A stretch of 64,000 nt of DNA. It comes from Bacillus paramycoides (GTDB lineage Bacteria > Bacillota > Bacilli > Bacillales > Bacillaceae_G). Below are positions 32,643 through 41,850 of this stretch, piece after piece. The notes under the pieces are model-generated. The model saw only the letters and a program-made list of their open reading frames with translations, was not told the origin of the DNA and ran no database searches. Each line of letters starts with the position of its first letter. Within the stretch, counting starts at the first letter, position 1. The stretch lies in assembly GCF_001884235.1 (NCBI RefSeq), contig NZ_MAOI01000079.1:186001-250000 (forward strand). The letters are read 5' to 3'. The translations under genes were made by a program, and so were the position numbers.

Positions 32643-33347
32643 ATGATGAAAGTATATATGAAAGTACTTATATTTTTCCTGATTTTAACGTGTGTAATGG
32701 CATTAACGGCTTGTAAGAGTACAGAGGAAAAGAAACAAACAAATCCAACATCGGAAAATAGTACGGAAGAAAAGAACGATACGCCGGAAACGAGTAAAAA
32801 GAATGAGGACACCGCTTCGAAAAAAGAGAAAGAACCTGTGGAAAAACCAAAAGGCCAAGATTCAGCAAAACCGTCAACAGATTCTAATTCGAAAAATACA
32901 GCACTTAATCAAAAATTAATAAATCATATTAATGATTTATTTGAACAAGCGAAAGAAGGTAAAGTTCCTAATGTTCCATATGCAGCGCATACAGGTGATA
33001 TAGAAGAAATAGAGAAGGCATGGGGGAAAGCAGATAAGACTGAATCGGCAGGGAACGGGATGTATGCGACTTTTACAAATAAAAATGTTGTGTTTGGATT
33101 TAATAAAGGATCACAAGTCTTTGACGTTCGCTCTTATCATTCAGAACTCAAATCGATTACGTTACAAGAAATTGAAAAGGCTTTAGGAAAACCAGCATCT
33201 GTTAAAGTAAACGGTAATGACAAAATATACGTCTATAAAGTAAATAATCAGTTCGAGTTGAAATTTGTTATTCCGAAATCGACTGGTAAAGTAGATCATA
33301 TTTCTGTATTTTCACCGGAAGATAGTATTAATAAAATGGCAGGTTAA
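32643..33347 (+). CDS. YjgB family (DUF4309) lipoprotein
   Basis: 234 residues: signal peptide, lipobox ALTACK near residues 20-25, a long Lys/Glu/Thr/Ser-rich spacer (about 60 residues) and a C-terminal domain with GDIEEIEKAWGKADKTE, GMYATFTNKNVVFGFNKGSQ and VFDVRSYHSELKSITLQEIE, as in B. subtilis YjgB. YjgB-type proteins are secreted or anchored at the envelope; the function is unknown. GGGAGG precedes ATGATG. It converges with an MFS gene across a bidirectional terminator. Confidence 0.75.
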   Translation: MMKVYMKVLIFFLILTCVMALTACKSTEEKKQTNPTSENSTEEKNDTPETSKKNEDTASKKEKEPVEKPKGQDSAKPSTDSNSKNTALNQKLINHINDLFEQAKEGKVPNVPYAAHTGDIEEIEKAWGKADKTESAGNGMYATFTNKNVVFGFNKGSQVFDVRSYHSELKSITLQEIEKALGKPASVKVNGNDKIYVYKVNNQFELKFVIPKSTGKVDHISVFSPEDSINKMAG

Positions 33348-33350
33348 ATG

Positions 33351-33384
33351 AAAGAGCCGTTCCTATAGGGACAGCTCTTTTACT
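33351..33384. terminator. Bidirectional terminator
   Basis: AAAGAGCCGTTCC pairs with AGGGACAGCTCTTT between the convergent lipoprotein and MFS genes. Confidence 0.75.
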
Positions 33385-34568
33385 TTGTTCCTTTCTAACG
33401 ATTGAACAAAAAATGCTTGAATGATGCCACCGATTATTAATAGGAAGGCGCAAATATAAAATAGTGTACTGCCGTTTAAGTTACTTAATAACAATGCTCC
33501 TATTAGAGGGCCACAAGTTCTTGAAATATCCCAATGTATACCGTATATAGAAAAGTACAATCCACGTCTATGACTTGGAGCCATTTGTGCAACGAATCGT
33601 AGTAAATGATTTAAAGCGATACTTTCTCCAATTACTAAAAAGAGTAATGTAAAGAATAATGACCATATTGTTGTGGAATAACCGTAGCCAATCGCAGCGA
33701 TAGTAAAGCAAGTATAAGAAATAACAATGATTTTAGGCATAGTAAATTTTTCAGACCATTTCACAAGGAAAATTTGGAGAAGCACTTCCATGACAGCTTT
33801 ACAGGTTGAGATAAATACGAGTACGAATAGAAAATTTGGAAATACACTTTCGGCGAATATACGATAATTTGATTCTGTTTGAGCGTAGAAAAAACTAATA
33901 GGTAGCGTAGAAACCATAAGTCCAAACACAGCGTAATGTTTCGAAATAAAATGTTTTGGTGAATACACGTCTTTAGTTTTATTAACGCTTTTTATGAGGG
34001 GAGCTGTTTCAGGAAGCTGTGTCCATACGAGCACGGCATACAGAGTAAGAGTCACTCCTTGTGCAATAAATAAGTACTCAGGATGACTATTATAGAAAAA
34101 AGCGCCGATTAATGGGCCAATTACAGAGCCGATTGCTCCCATCGTTTGCAAAACAGCAAATATTTCTGCCTGTTGTTTTTCCTTTGTTAAGTCAGCGATT
34201 TGAGCGCGCTGTGCCGGAATATACAAAGAGCGGCCAATACCATTTAAGACGTACAATAAGGCGAAAAAGGCGACTGATTCAGCAAAAACGAATCCGTTTA
34301 CGGCGAAAGCTTGTAAAAGTAATCCAAGTAACATGATTTTCTTTCGTCCGAATTTATCTGTTACACCTCCAGCGATTAATGTAAACACAATGTCAGCGAG
34401 TGGCTGTAATCCGAAAAGAAGCATCGTAACTATGACATTACCATTTAAAGCTTTATTAACATGAACAATAAAAATGATAGCCAACATTGATTCAGTCGTC
34501 CGAATTAATAATTCACCTAACAATCGAATGAGAATGGGCTTATTATAACGTTTTATAAGTTGATGCAT
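33363..34568 (-). CDS. MFS transporter divergent from an SgrR-like regulator
   Basis: A 401-residue major facilitator with 12 helices. Motif A is GGVTDKFGRKKIMLLGLLLQ near residue 62, and the first half has NGIGRSLYIPAQRAQIADLT. I start it at 34568, where AAGGAGG lies upstream; the longer frame to 34652 overlaps the divergent gene. It is separated by 101 bp from the SgrR-like gene, as setA lies by sgrR in E. coli, so it may export sugars or sugar phosphate analogues. That substrate is only inferred from context. Confidence 0.8.
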   Translation of the reverse strand: MHQLIKRYNKPILIRLLGELLIRTTESMLAIIFIVHVNKALNGNVIVTMLLFGLQPLADIVFTLIAGGVTDKFGRKKIMLLGLLLQAFAVNGFVFAESVAFFALLYVLNGIGRSLYIPAQRAQIADLTKEKQQAEIFAVLQTMGAIGSVIGPLIGAFFYNSHPEYLFIAQGVTLTLYAVLVWTQLPETAPLIKSVNKTKDVYSPKHFISKHYAVFGLMVSTLPISFFYAQTESNYRIFAESVFPNFLFVLVFISTCKAVMEVLLQIFLVKWSEKFTMPKIIVISYTCFTIAAIGYGYSTTIWSLFFTLLFLVIGESIALNHLLRFVAQMAPSHRRGLYFSIYGIHWDISRTCGPLIGALLLSNLNGSTLFYICAFLLIIGGIIQAFFVQSLERNKVKELSL

Positions 34569-34669
34569 TTCTATTTCCTCCTTTCTATATTGAAATGATA
34601 AGATGGAAGATAGAAATGAAAAAGGGTAGAATGAAAGAGGAAGATTTTTCATCTTTTAGGGGGCGTTTT

Positions 34670-36406
34670 ATGACTATTTTGGAGCAATATATGAACCTAT
34701 GGCTCCAGTATGGAAAAGGGAGATCAGAGGGCGAGAAATTAGAAATGACAATACAAAATATATCTGAAACATTATTTTGTACAGAGAGAAATAGTAAACT
34801 AATTATAAAAAAATTAGAAGAATTAAATTGGATATTATGGTTTCCGGGCCGCGGAAGAGGGAATCGTTCGAAGTTATCCTTTCAAAAGCATCCACTTTCT
34901 TTAATTTTGGAAAGAGGAAAAGAAATAACGAAACAAGGAGACGTAAAAAGTGGAATCGCATTTATTGAGCGATATAGCTCGTATTTCCCATCACTTCTAA
35001 CGCAATTTCAAACTTGGATTGATTCGATATTTGGTTATCAAGTTGAAAGGACATCACAGGGGAGAAGAGATGTACTACGTTTGCAAGTTCAAATGAATCT
35101 AGACATTGCATTAGATCCTGTATACGCCACGATGCGTTCGGAATGTCATATGGTAAAACATATATACGACACGTTAGTGTATGTAGACGGAAATACAAAC
35201 AGTGTAGAACCAAGACTTGCGTTTTATTGGGAATATGATGATCAGAAACATATTTGGACCTTTTACTTACGAAAAGGCGTTCAATTTCATAATAGAAAAG
35301 AACTAACCGCTCATGATGTTGAACATACATTTAAGCGATTTATGAGAGCGAAAAATAACCCGCATGCTTGGATGTTACAGCACGTTGAAAGTTTACATAT
35401 TCTAGATGACTCCATTGTGCAGGTTCGTTTATCTACTGATAACAAGTTGTTTTTACATGCTTTAAGTGCAGAACAATGTTCTATTGTAAGTGAAGATGAA
35501 GATGGGAAGTTACTCGGTACTGGACCGTTTCGGTTATGTGAAAATAATGAGGATGTATTCGTATTAGAAGCAAATGATTTTTATTTTCGCGAGCGACCAT
35601 TTCTCGATCGAATTGAATTATGGAATGTAGAGAGCAGAGTGAATACGTACGATATATTAGCGAAAGCACGTTATAAAAATATAGAAAAGCATTATAAAGA
35701 ACTATCTAGACTTGAGTCGAATGTAACATATGTTACGTTAAATACTGCAAAAGAGGGACCTATACAAGATACGCAGTTCCGGAAAGCTTTATATAATATT
35801 ATCCATGGCAAGGAGATTATTGAAGAATTACAAGGAGCGCGCGGCGAAATAGCAGAAGAATTAGTACTAACAAAGAGCGGTACAATACATACAAATGAGG
35901 ATATACATAGACTTATTAAAGATAGTTCATACCGTAATGAAACGCTACGTCTATATACATTTACAGGACAAGATCATGTTGAAGACTCAAATTGGATACA
36001 AAAAGAATGTACGAAATACGGAATTAAAATTGATATTGAGTTTCTTGAAACAGAAGAGTTGTTGCAAATAAGTACGATACAAAAGGCTGATATTATGCAT
36101 GATAGCGCGACAATTAGCGAGCGTATTGAAGAGAGTTTACTATATATGTTTCTTACAAAAAATAGCTTTATTCATCAGCATAGCAATATAAACTTTAACG
36201 AAGTATTGCAGCCTTATTTTATAGAGAATCAATTAGATAAACGGGTGACACTGTTACGTGATATTGAGGACACATTGTTACGTCAAATGCATATCATTCC
36301 TTTATATCGTAACAAACAGCAAGTAAGTTCACATGAAAAAATACAAAATATAATAATTAATTCACAAGGTTGGATTGATTTTTATGAAATATGGTTTAAA
36401 CCTTGA
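34670..36406 (+). CDS. SgrR-like transcriptional regulator (wHTH + solute-binding domain)
   Basis: 578 residues. The N-terminal 100 residues form a winged helix of the SgrR_N type (QNISETLFCTERNSKLIIKK, WILWFPGRGRGNRSKLSF). From about residue 140 comes an SBP_bac_5 domain like peptide-binding proteins: PRLAFYWEYDDQKHIWTFYL, KGVQFHNRKELTAHDVEHTF, LLGTGPFRL. There is no signal peptide, so it is cytoplasmic, as in SgrR, where the domain senses a ligand. Start at 34670 after AGGGGGCG. It is divergent from, and probably controls, the MFS gene at 33363. Confidence 0.82.
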   Translation: MTILEQYMNLWLQYGKGRSEGEKLEMTIQNISETLFCTERNSKLIIKKLEELNWILWFPGRGRGNRSKLSFQKHPLSLILERGKEITKQGDVKSGIAFIERYSSYFPSLLTQFQTWIDSIFGYQVERTSQGRRDVLRLQVQMNLDIALDPVYATMRSECHMVKHIYDTLVYVDGNTNSVEPRLAFYWEYDDQKHIWTFYLRKGVQFHNRKELTAHDVEHTFKRFMRAKNNPHAWMLQHVESLHILDDSIVQVRLSTDNKLFLHALSAEQCSIVSEDEDGKLLGTGPFRLCENNEDVFVLEANDFYFRERPFLDRIELWNVESRVNTYDILAKARYKNIEKHYKELSRLESNVTYVTLNTAKEGPIQDTQFRKALYNIIHGKEIIEELQGARGEIAEELVLTKSGTIHTNEDIHRLIKDSSYRNETLRLYTFTGQDHVEDSNWIQKECTKYGIKIDIEFLETEELLQISTIQKADIMHDSATISERIEESLLYMFLTKNSFIHQHSNINFNEVLQPYFIENQLDKRVTLLRDIEDTLLRQMHIIPLYRNKQQVSSHEKIQNIIINSQGWIDFYEIWFKP

Positions 36407-36413
36407 TTTATAA

Positions 36414-36456
36414 AGGTTCTTACGCATTTTTTATGAGATGTGTAAGAGCCTTTTTT
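36414..36456 (+). terminator. Rho-independent terminator
   Basis: GGTTCTTACGCA and TGTGTAAGAGCC form the stem (one wobble) and are followed by six Ts. Confidence 0.8.
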
Positions 36457-36485
36457 GTATGTAAGACAGGTTTGTTTTACACATT

Positions 36486-36537
36486 GTTACGCTACCTGTG
36501 ATAAAAGTCTATTTACGGCGTAACAGTGTTATGTTAC
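36486..36537 (+). promoter_or_regulatory. Clustered GTTAC inverted repeats before yhbD
   Basis: GTTACGC (36486-36492) and GCGTAAC (36518-36524) form one inverted pair, and GTAAC (36520-36524) with GTTAC (36533-36537) a second. They sit 30-80 bp before the TTG start of the MerR-like YhbD gene and may be its autoregulatory site. Confidence 0.4.
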
Positions 36538-36565
36538 ATTGTTATTAGGAAGGAGTGACATACAG

Positions 36566-37189
36566 TTGAGTACAGATTTAATTTCAAAAAAAGATTTATT
36601 AGAACTAACTGGTATTTCATACGGACAGTTATATAGGTGGAAGAGAAAAAATTTAATACCGGAAGATTGGTTTGTAAGGAAATCAACGTTCACAGGTCAG
36701 GAAACATTTTTTCCAAAAGAAAAGATATTAGAACGTATTGATAAAATCCAAACGATGAAAGAGGAATTATCACTTGATGAATTGGCAAATATGTTCTCAC
36801 CGAGCGTAACAGAGGTTCTTTTAACGAAGGATGATGTCGTACGTAAGGGCATTGCTTCAGAGCCAGTTTTACAATTTTTCATTGAGAAAACGAACAAAGT
36901 AGCAGATTTTCAATTTGTAGATATTCTTTATGTATATATGTTAGAAGAACTTCTTCAATCAGGAGATATTAGCTTAGAAGAAGGGAAAATGGTCTTACAA
37001 GTTTTACGTGAAAATTATGAAACGATTAAGCATAAAAATTGTGATTTAGTTATCATTCGGAAGTTAGGGATTTCTACATGCTTCTTAGTATCAAACGTGG
37101 AAGACTTAATTTTTGAAAAAGGAACAAAGATTGTTTTACGTGTTGCAATTATGAATTATACAGAAGCATTAAAAACAAAACTGTTGTAG
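36566..37189 (+). CDS. yhbD: YhbD family protein (MerR-like N-terminus)
   Basis: 207 residues. LISKKDLLELTGISYGQLYR, then WKRKNLIPEDWFVRKSTFTG, looks like a MerR-type winged helix, followed by a helical DUF4004-type domain. It corresponds to B. subtilis YhbD, which is encoded directly before the bactofilin genes yhbE and yhbF, as here. Start TTG at 36566 with GAAGGAG 9 bp upstream. The gap to the next gene is 13 bp, so one operon is expected. Likely DNA-binding; targets unknown. Confidence 0.78.
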   Translation: MSTDLISKKDLLELTGISYGQLYRWKRKNLIPEDWFVRKSTFTGQETFFPKEKILERIDKIQTMKEELSLDELANMFSPSVTEVLLTKDDVVRKGIASEPVLQFFIEKTNKVADFQFVDILYVYMLEELLQSGDISLEEGKMVLQVLRENYETIKHKNCDLVIIRKLGISTCFLVSNVEDLIFEKGTKIVLRVAIMNYTEALKTKLL

Positions 37190-37202
37190 TGGAGGAGAAA
37201 TA

Positions 37203-37913
37203 ATGCGTACAGAAAATTTAATTATAAACGGTTACGGTTCATCGAATGGCGGCGAGTTTCATAAAGTACAACTAAATGGAAAAGGAACTGTTAATGGAAA
37301 CGTTGAATGTGACCAATTCGAATGTAATGGTTACGGTACTGTTACTGGTGATTTGAAAAGTAGTAATGCAAGAATTAGTGGATCAGGTAAAGTTGAGGGT
37401 ACAGTTAGTGCAGATATGATGCGAATCGATGGGAAAGCGACAATTACACAAGATGTAAAGGCGAACACTTTGAAAATTGCAGGAAAAGGAACAATAGGTG
37501 GAAATGTAACCGGTGAAGAATTTAAAATCAATGGCCAAGCGACGATTGATGGTAATTGTGAAGTAGATACTTTTTCTTCAGAGGGACAATTTACAGTTGG
37601 TGGATTATTAAGCGCAGATGAAATTAATATAAATATTCACGGCACATGTAGAGCGAAAGAAATTGGTGGTCAAACCATTAAAGTAAAACATAGATTGAGT
37701 GCTTTTAGTCGACTATTTAAAACAGTATTTGGCTTACAGTTAGAAGCTGAACTGCTAGAAGGTGACAATATCGATATTGATTATGCTCACATAAAAACGG
37801 TAAGAGGAAACAATGTTACAGTAGGACCGAACTGTGAGATTGAACTGATTGAATATACCGGGGTTCTTAATGTTGATCAAAGCGCAAATGTAAAAGAAAT
37901 TAAGCAGGTTTAA
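37203..37913 (+). CDS. bacE: Bactofilin family protein (YhbE/BacE-like)
   Basis: 236 residues of repeated short beta strands forming the bactofilin (DUF583) beta-helix: NLIINGYGSSNGGEFHKVQL, GKGTVNGNVECDQFECNGYG, ATITQDVKANTLKIAGKGTI. A C-terminal extension contains HRLSAFSRLFKTVFGLQLEA. Bactofilins polymerise into cytoskeletal filaments; in B. subtilis BacE and BacF (YhbE/YhbF) are needed for flagellar assembly. The next gene is its paralogue, 18 bp on. Name given by family and operon order, not by tree. Confidence 0.82.
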   Translation: MRTENLIINGYGSSNGGEFHKVQLNGKGTVNGNVECDQFECNGYGTVTGDLKSSNARISGSGKVEGTVSADMMRIDGKATITQDVKANTLKIAGKGTIGGNVTGEEFKINGQATIDGNCEVDTFSSEGQFTVGGLLSADEININIHGTCRAKEIGGQTIKVKHRLSAFSRLFKTVFGLQLEAELLEGDNIDIDYAHIKTVRGNNVTVGPNCEIELIEYTGVLNVDQSANVKEIKQV

Positions 37914-37931
37914 AGGAAGGGAGAAATCAGT

Positions 37932-38639
37932 ATGGAACATCAACATAGCCTTACAGTAAATGGTTCTGGCAATTCAGCGGGGGGAGAATATAACAAAGTA
38001 AAGATACGTGGCGAAGGAACAATCTCTAACAATATGAGTTGTAATGAGTTTAAGACATACGGGACGAGTGATGTACGTGGAAATATGAAAGCTAAACATT
38101 ATGTCGTGTATGGAGATAGTGAAGTGCAAGGCAATGTAGAAGCGGAATATGTAAAAATATATGGTAATACACAAATACATGGTGATGGTCATATTCAAAA
38201 AACAATAGTTAGAGGTATGATTGAAGTTAAAGGGAAGTTTTCAGGTGATTTCGTAGATGTGAAAGGCGCTTTAAATGTGAAGGGAGATATAGAGGTAGAA
38301 AAATTATTACTAACTGGTGGTCTTGAAAGTGATGGTTTGCTTAATGCTGAAAATATTGAAATCTCACTACGTTATGAAGGAAGTAAAGTGAGAGAAATCG
38401 GTGGGAAAAAGATTACAGTACGTAAAAAAGCGAGATTTATTCCTTTTACAAGTCATGCCGGAAACCTTCAAACATCAATTATTGAAGGAGATGATATTTA
38501 TTTAGAACATACAATAGCAGACGTAGTAAGAGGAAATCATGTTATAATTGGTCCTGGCTGTGAAATTAGTGTTGTAGAATATCATACTAGTTTTAACCAG
38601 AAAGGGAAATCAGTCGTAAAAGAACATAAACAAATGTAA
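37932..38639 (+). CDS. bacF: Bactofilin family protein (YhbF/BacF-like)
   Basis: 235 residues, a paralogue of the preceding gene with the same architecture: SLTVNGSGNSAGGEYNKVKI, GTISNNMSCNEFKTYGTSDV, and the shared EIGGKKITVRKKARF and VVRGNHVIIGPGCEISVVEY segments that align with the partner's C-terminal domain. The beta-helix glycines are partly replaced by Tyr and Val in the repeats, so the two subunits differ on the surface. The two probably co-assemble. AGGAAGGGAG precedes the ATG. Confidence 0.82.
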   Translation: MEHQHSLTVNGSGNSAGGEYNKVKIRGEGTISNNMSCNEFKTYGTSDVRGNMKAKHYVVYGDSEVQGNVEAEYVKIYGNTQIHGDGHIQKTIVRGMIEVKGKFSGDFVDVKGALNVKGDIEVEKLLLTGGLESDGLLNAENIEISLRYEGSKVREIGGKKITVRKKARFIPFTSHAGNLQTSIIEGDDIYLEHTIADVVRGNHVIIGPGCEISVVEYHTSFNQKGKSVVKEHKQM

Positions 38640-38663
38640 GTAGTATGAGGGAGAGCAAGAGAT

Positions 38664-40199
38664 ATGGTTGAGAAGAATAATAAACTCGGCTTCGTTGTTG
38701 CCGGTTTATTGCTGGGCATCTTAATGGCATCAATGGATAATACCATTGTCGTAACAGCAATGGGAACGATTGTTGGTGACTTAGGAGGTCTTGAAAACTT
38801 TGTATGGGTTGTTTCTGCCTATATGGTTGCAGAAATGGCAGGTATGCCGATTTTCGGTAAGCTATCAGATATGTATGGCAGAAAGAGATTCTTTATTTTC
38901 GGTTTAATCGTCTTTATGATTGGTTCGGCACTTTGTGGAACTGCTGAAAATATTACACAGTTAGGTATTTATCGTGCCATTCAAGGTATTGGCGGCGGGG
39001 CACTAGTGCCGATCGCATTTACTATCGTTTTTGATATTTTCCCACCTGAAAAGCGCGGAAAAATGGGTGGATTATTCGGAGCAGTATTTGGTTTATCAAG
39101 TATCTTTGGGCCACTACTTGGTGCATATATTACGGATTACATTAGTTGGCACTGGGTGTTCTATATTAACTTACCACTTGGAATTTTAGCACTTATTTTT
39201 ATTACATTATTTTATAAAGAGTCACGAGTTCATAGAAAGCAAAAGATTGATTGGTTCGGCGCAATTACTTTAGTTGGTGCAGTAGTTTGTTTAATGTTTG
39301 CGTTAGAATTAGGCGGGCAAAAGTATGATTGGGATTCTAGCTTTATTTTAAGTTTATTTGCTGGGTTTGCTATTTTAATAATTGGATTTATTTTTATTGA
39401 ACGAACAGTAGAAGAACCAATCATTTCATTTGAAATGTTTAAACAACGTCTGTTTGGAATGAGTACAATTATTGCATTATTTTATGGAGCGGCATTTATG
39501 TCAGCAACTGTGTACATTCCGTTATTTATTCAAGGTGTATACGGTGGCACCGCAACAAACTCAGGATTATTGTTATTACCAATGATGTTAGGTTCAGTCG
39601 TAACAGCGCAGCTAGGTGGATTTTTAACATCGAAACTTAGCTACCGTAATATCATGATTATTTCTGCTGTAATTATGCTAATCGGATTATTCTTATTAAG
39701 CACGTTAACACCAGAAACAAGCCGTGTACTATTAACTGTGTATATGATTATTATCGGTTTCGGAGTCGGTTTCTCATTCTCTGTACTAAGTATGGCTGCT
39801 ATCCACAACTTCGGTATGGAGCAGCGCGGGTCTGCGACTTCAACGAGTAACTTCATTCGTTCATTAGGTATGACACTTGGTATTACAATCTTTGGAATGA
39901 TTCAAAGAACTGGTTTCCAGGATCAATTAGAAGAGGCATTTAAAGGTATGAGCGGGGGAATGAATACAAATGCTTTGGGAGATTCAAGAGCTATTCTATC
40001 AGAATCTGCAAGATCTCAAATTCCACCGCAAATATTAGATAAAATTATTGAAGCTCTTTCTAGTTCAATCGTTCATACATTTATGTGGGCGTTAGTCCCA
40101 GCAGGTTTAGCGTTCGTATTCATTTTCTTTATGGGAAATGAGCGCATGGTATATAAGAAAGAGCAAAACAAGATAAACAGTGAGACATCAAAAGCATAA
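38664..40199 (+). CDS. DHA2-family MFS multidrug exporter (EmrB/QacA type)
   Basis: 511 residues with 14 helices. Helix 1 carries MASMDNTIVVTAMGTIVGDL, motif A is GKLSDMYGRKRFFIFGLIVF near residue 72, and motif C is GLSSIFGPLLGAYI near residue 149, the antiporter signature. Such pumps exchange protons for drugs or dyes. GAGGGAGAGC stands upstream of the ATG. It lies 24 bp after the bactofilins and may be co-transcribed, though function is likely separate. A terminator follows. Confidence 0.86.
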   Translation: MVEKNNKLGFVVAGLLLGILMASMDNTIVVTAMGTIVGDLGGLENFVWVVSAYMVAEMAGMPIFGKLSDMYGRKRFFIFGLIVFMIGSALCGTAENITQLGIYRAIQGIGGGALVPIAFTIVFDIFPPEKRGKMGGLFGAVFGLSSIFGPLLGAYITDYISWHWVFYINLPLGILALIFITLFYKESRVHRKQKIDWFGAITLVGAVVCLMFALELGGQKYDWDSSFILSLFAGFAILIIGFIFIERTVEEPIISFEMFKQRLFGMSTIIALFYGAAFMSATVYIPLFIQGVYGGTATNSGLLLLPMMLGSVVTAQLGGFLTSKLSYRNIMIISAVIMLIGLFLLSTLTPETSRVLLTVYMIIIGFGVGFSFSVLSMAAIHNFGMEQRGSATSTSNFIRSLGMTLGITIFGMIQRTGFQDQLEEAFKGMSGGMNTNALGDSRAILSESARSQIPPQILDKIIEALSSSIVHTFMWALVPAGLAFVFIFFMGNERMVYKKEQNKINSETSKA

Positions 40200-40202
40200 A
40201 GA

Positions 40203-40237
40203 AAAAAGCTCCTTTCAATTTGGAAAGGAGCCTTTTT
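40203..40237. terminator. Bidirectional terminator
   Basis: AAAAAGCTCCTTTC and GGAAAGGAGCCTTTTT flank a short loop between the convergent DHA2 gene and the gene at 40255. Confidence 0.82.
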
Positions 40238-40254
40238 GTATGTACGAATCTCAA

Positions 40255-40575
40255 TTAGCCTTCAATAATTTCGTATTCTTCGTCTGCTAATAATAAAATT
40301 TGTGTTTTCTTACCTTTATTTTGAACTTCGATTACATCATATGTACCTAAGTCTCTTAGCTTGCTTTGAGAAGCGTTAACCATAACTTCCATAGAATCAA
40401 TTAAGATATCTTCTTCAATGTATGATTCAGGCAATGCCATATCTTCAGTAGCTAATACACATTCATATAGATTTTGTAAGTTTTCAGCCGTTGGGTTTTG
40501 TTCCTCAACATCAATAATGTTTTTTACTGCTTCCATATTTTCTTCTTTTGCTTGGTATACTTTAATTTTAGCCAT
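40255..40575 (-). CDS. Hypothetical acidic protein
   Basis: 106 residues: MAKIKVYQAKEENMEAVKNI, then a helical and acidic middle (NPTAENLQNLYECVLATEDM) and VIEVQNKGKKTQILLLADEE at the end. It is soluble, with no motif recognised. AAAGGAG lies before the ATG on the minus strand. A TTTCAT-18-TATAAT-like promoter sits about 100 bp upstream, followed by a 90-bp leader. Phage-related small proteins look similar, but there are no phage genes near. Confidence 0.55.
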   Translation of the reverse strand: MAKIKVYQAKEENMEAVKNIIDVEEQNPTAENLQNLYECVLATEDMALPESYIEEDILIDSMEVMVNASQSKLRDLGTYDVIEVQNKGKKTQILLLADEEYEIIEG

Positions 40576-40661
40576 TGTTTTAATCTCCTTTATAACGTAA
40601 TCGTAGAGGCTACAATTGATTCAACTAATCATAAGAGCGAGATAAAGTCCCTCTCTAATAG

Positions 40662-40675
40662 AAGTTTCACTTTAT
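40662..40675. repeat. Sequence matching the right end of bcr1
   Basis: AAGTTTCACTTTAT is identical to the last 14 bases of the bcr1 copy and target site at 4348-4361. It may be the worn end of another bcr1-type element. The rest of the 40576-41021 gap shows an extended -10 (TGTTATAAT at 40867-40875) and no gene. Confidence 0.3.
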
Positions 40676-41021
40676 TATAACGCTTTTTTGTAAAAAGATG
40701 AAATTGTTATGTGTACTTATATAGAAAATTATATATTCTTCACATATTTTGTTCATTATTTGCGAATAATCATATATTCACTTTAAAAATGATGCGGAAG
40801 TATTGAATGTAGGATGAATTAAAAGCAGTTATTAACTAGCTATAGCATCATTTCAATGTAAGTAGATGTTATAATGAGTTTGTATTTGCGTATGATTTAT
40901 AATTATTTGATTTTTTAATGAAGTACACAACTTCTGTTAAAAAGGAATCATTCTTTTCAAATTTGGATGATTAACGTGTGTTCAAACGGAAAATTGATTT
41001 TCAAAGAAAGAAGGAAAGTAA

Positions 41022-41792
41022 ATGATATATGAATCAAATATACATACAAGAAAAAAATTAGTTTCTATGTTCGAGGATTTTAATAATGTTGTTCTACTTT
41101 CTTATTTACAAGGACATATGGGCACCGCTTGGGTGAACGATCTCGAAAATCCGACAGTAGCGCAAATTACAGTGGGGATTTTCACATTTTATGGCGGAGA
41201 TCCAACCGCGGTAGAAACGGAAGAGTTATTACGTAACATTCCTGAAAGAATTTTAGTAATTGTAAATAGTGATGAGTGGAAAAAGCGTTTAGAAGCATTT
41301 CATGAAAGAAAAATAGATAAGATTTTACGGTATAAATTCAAACGAAATCCAGAATTGTTAAATCGTACGAAATTAAAATCATTTATAACGGTACTTCCAA
41401 ATGGATATGAATTAAGAAAAATAGATAAGTATATTGCAAATAACCCAACATTACACAAAGTTTCTGAAGATTTTACAAGTCAATTTAGTTCAATAGATGA
41501 TTATGTAAATCGAGGTGTAGGTTATAGTATTTTGTATAATGGAGAAGTCGTATGCGGTGCATCATCATATAGTATTTATAATGATGGTATCGAAATCGAA
41601 GTTGCTACTGACCCGAATCATAGAAGAAAGGGATTGGCGACTGTAGTTAGTGCGGCATTAATATTGGATTGTTTAGAAAATGGAAAATATCCAAACTGGG
41701 ACGCAGCGAATAATACGTCTGCCAAACTAGCAGAAAAGCTAGGATATGTTTTTGATAAGGCGTATGATACTTATTTTGTGAATACTAGGTGA
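41022..41792 (+). CDS. GNAT_acetyltran (ZmaR-like) acetyltransferase
   Basis: 256 residues. The N-terminal half (LLSYLQGHMGTAWVNDLENP, ITVGIFTFYGGDP) is the regulatory-like domain of the GNAT_acetyltran family. The C-terminal half is the GNAT core: SYSIYNDGIEIEVATDPNHR, RKGLATVVSAALILDCLENG, with the RRKGLA acetyl-CoA loop, and NNTSAKLAEKLGY. This family includes the zwittermicin A self-resistance protein ZmaR, but the substrate here is unknown. AGAAGGAAAG precedes the ATG. Confidence 0.8.
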   Translation: MIYESNIHTRKKLVSMFEDFNNVVLLSYLQGHMGTAWVNDLENPTVAQITVGIFTFYGGDPTAVETEELLRNIPERILVIVNSDEWKKRLEAFHERKIDKILRYKFKRNPELLNRTKLKSFITVLPNGYELRKIDKYIANNPTLHKVSEDFTSQFSSIDDYVNRGVGYSILYNGEVVCGASSYSIYNDGIEIEVATDPNHRRKGLATVVSAALILDCLENGKYPNWDAANNTSAKLAEKLGYVFDKAYDTYFVNTR

Positions 41793-41801
41793 ATGAAGGC
41801 G

Positions 41802-41824
41802 AAGTTGTACGAATTGTACAACTT
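41802..41824. promoter_or_regulatory. Perfect 9-bp inverted repeat
   Basis: AAGTTGTAC-GAATT-GTACAACTT. There is no T-run on either strand, so it is more likely an operator or mRNA hairpin than a terminator. It lies 27 bp before a possible micro-ORF. Confidence 0.4.
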
Positions 41825-41850
41825 AAAAAATTTAAAGGGAACGAATGAAG

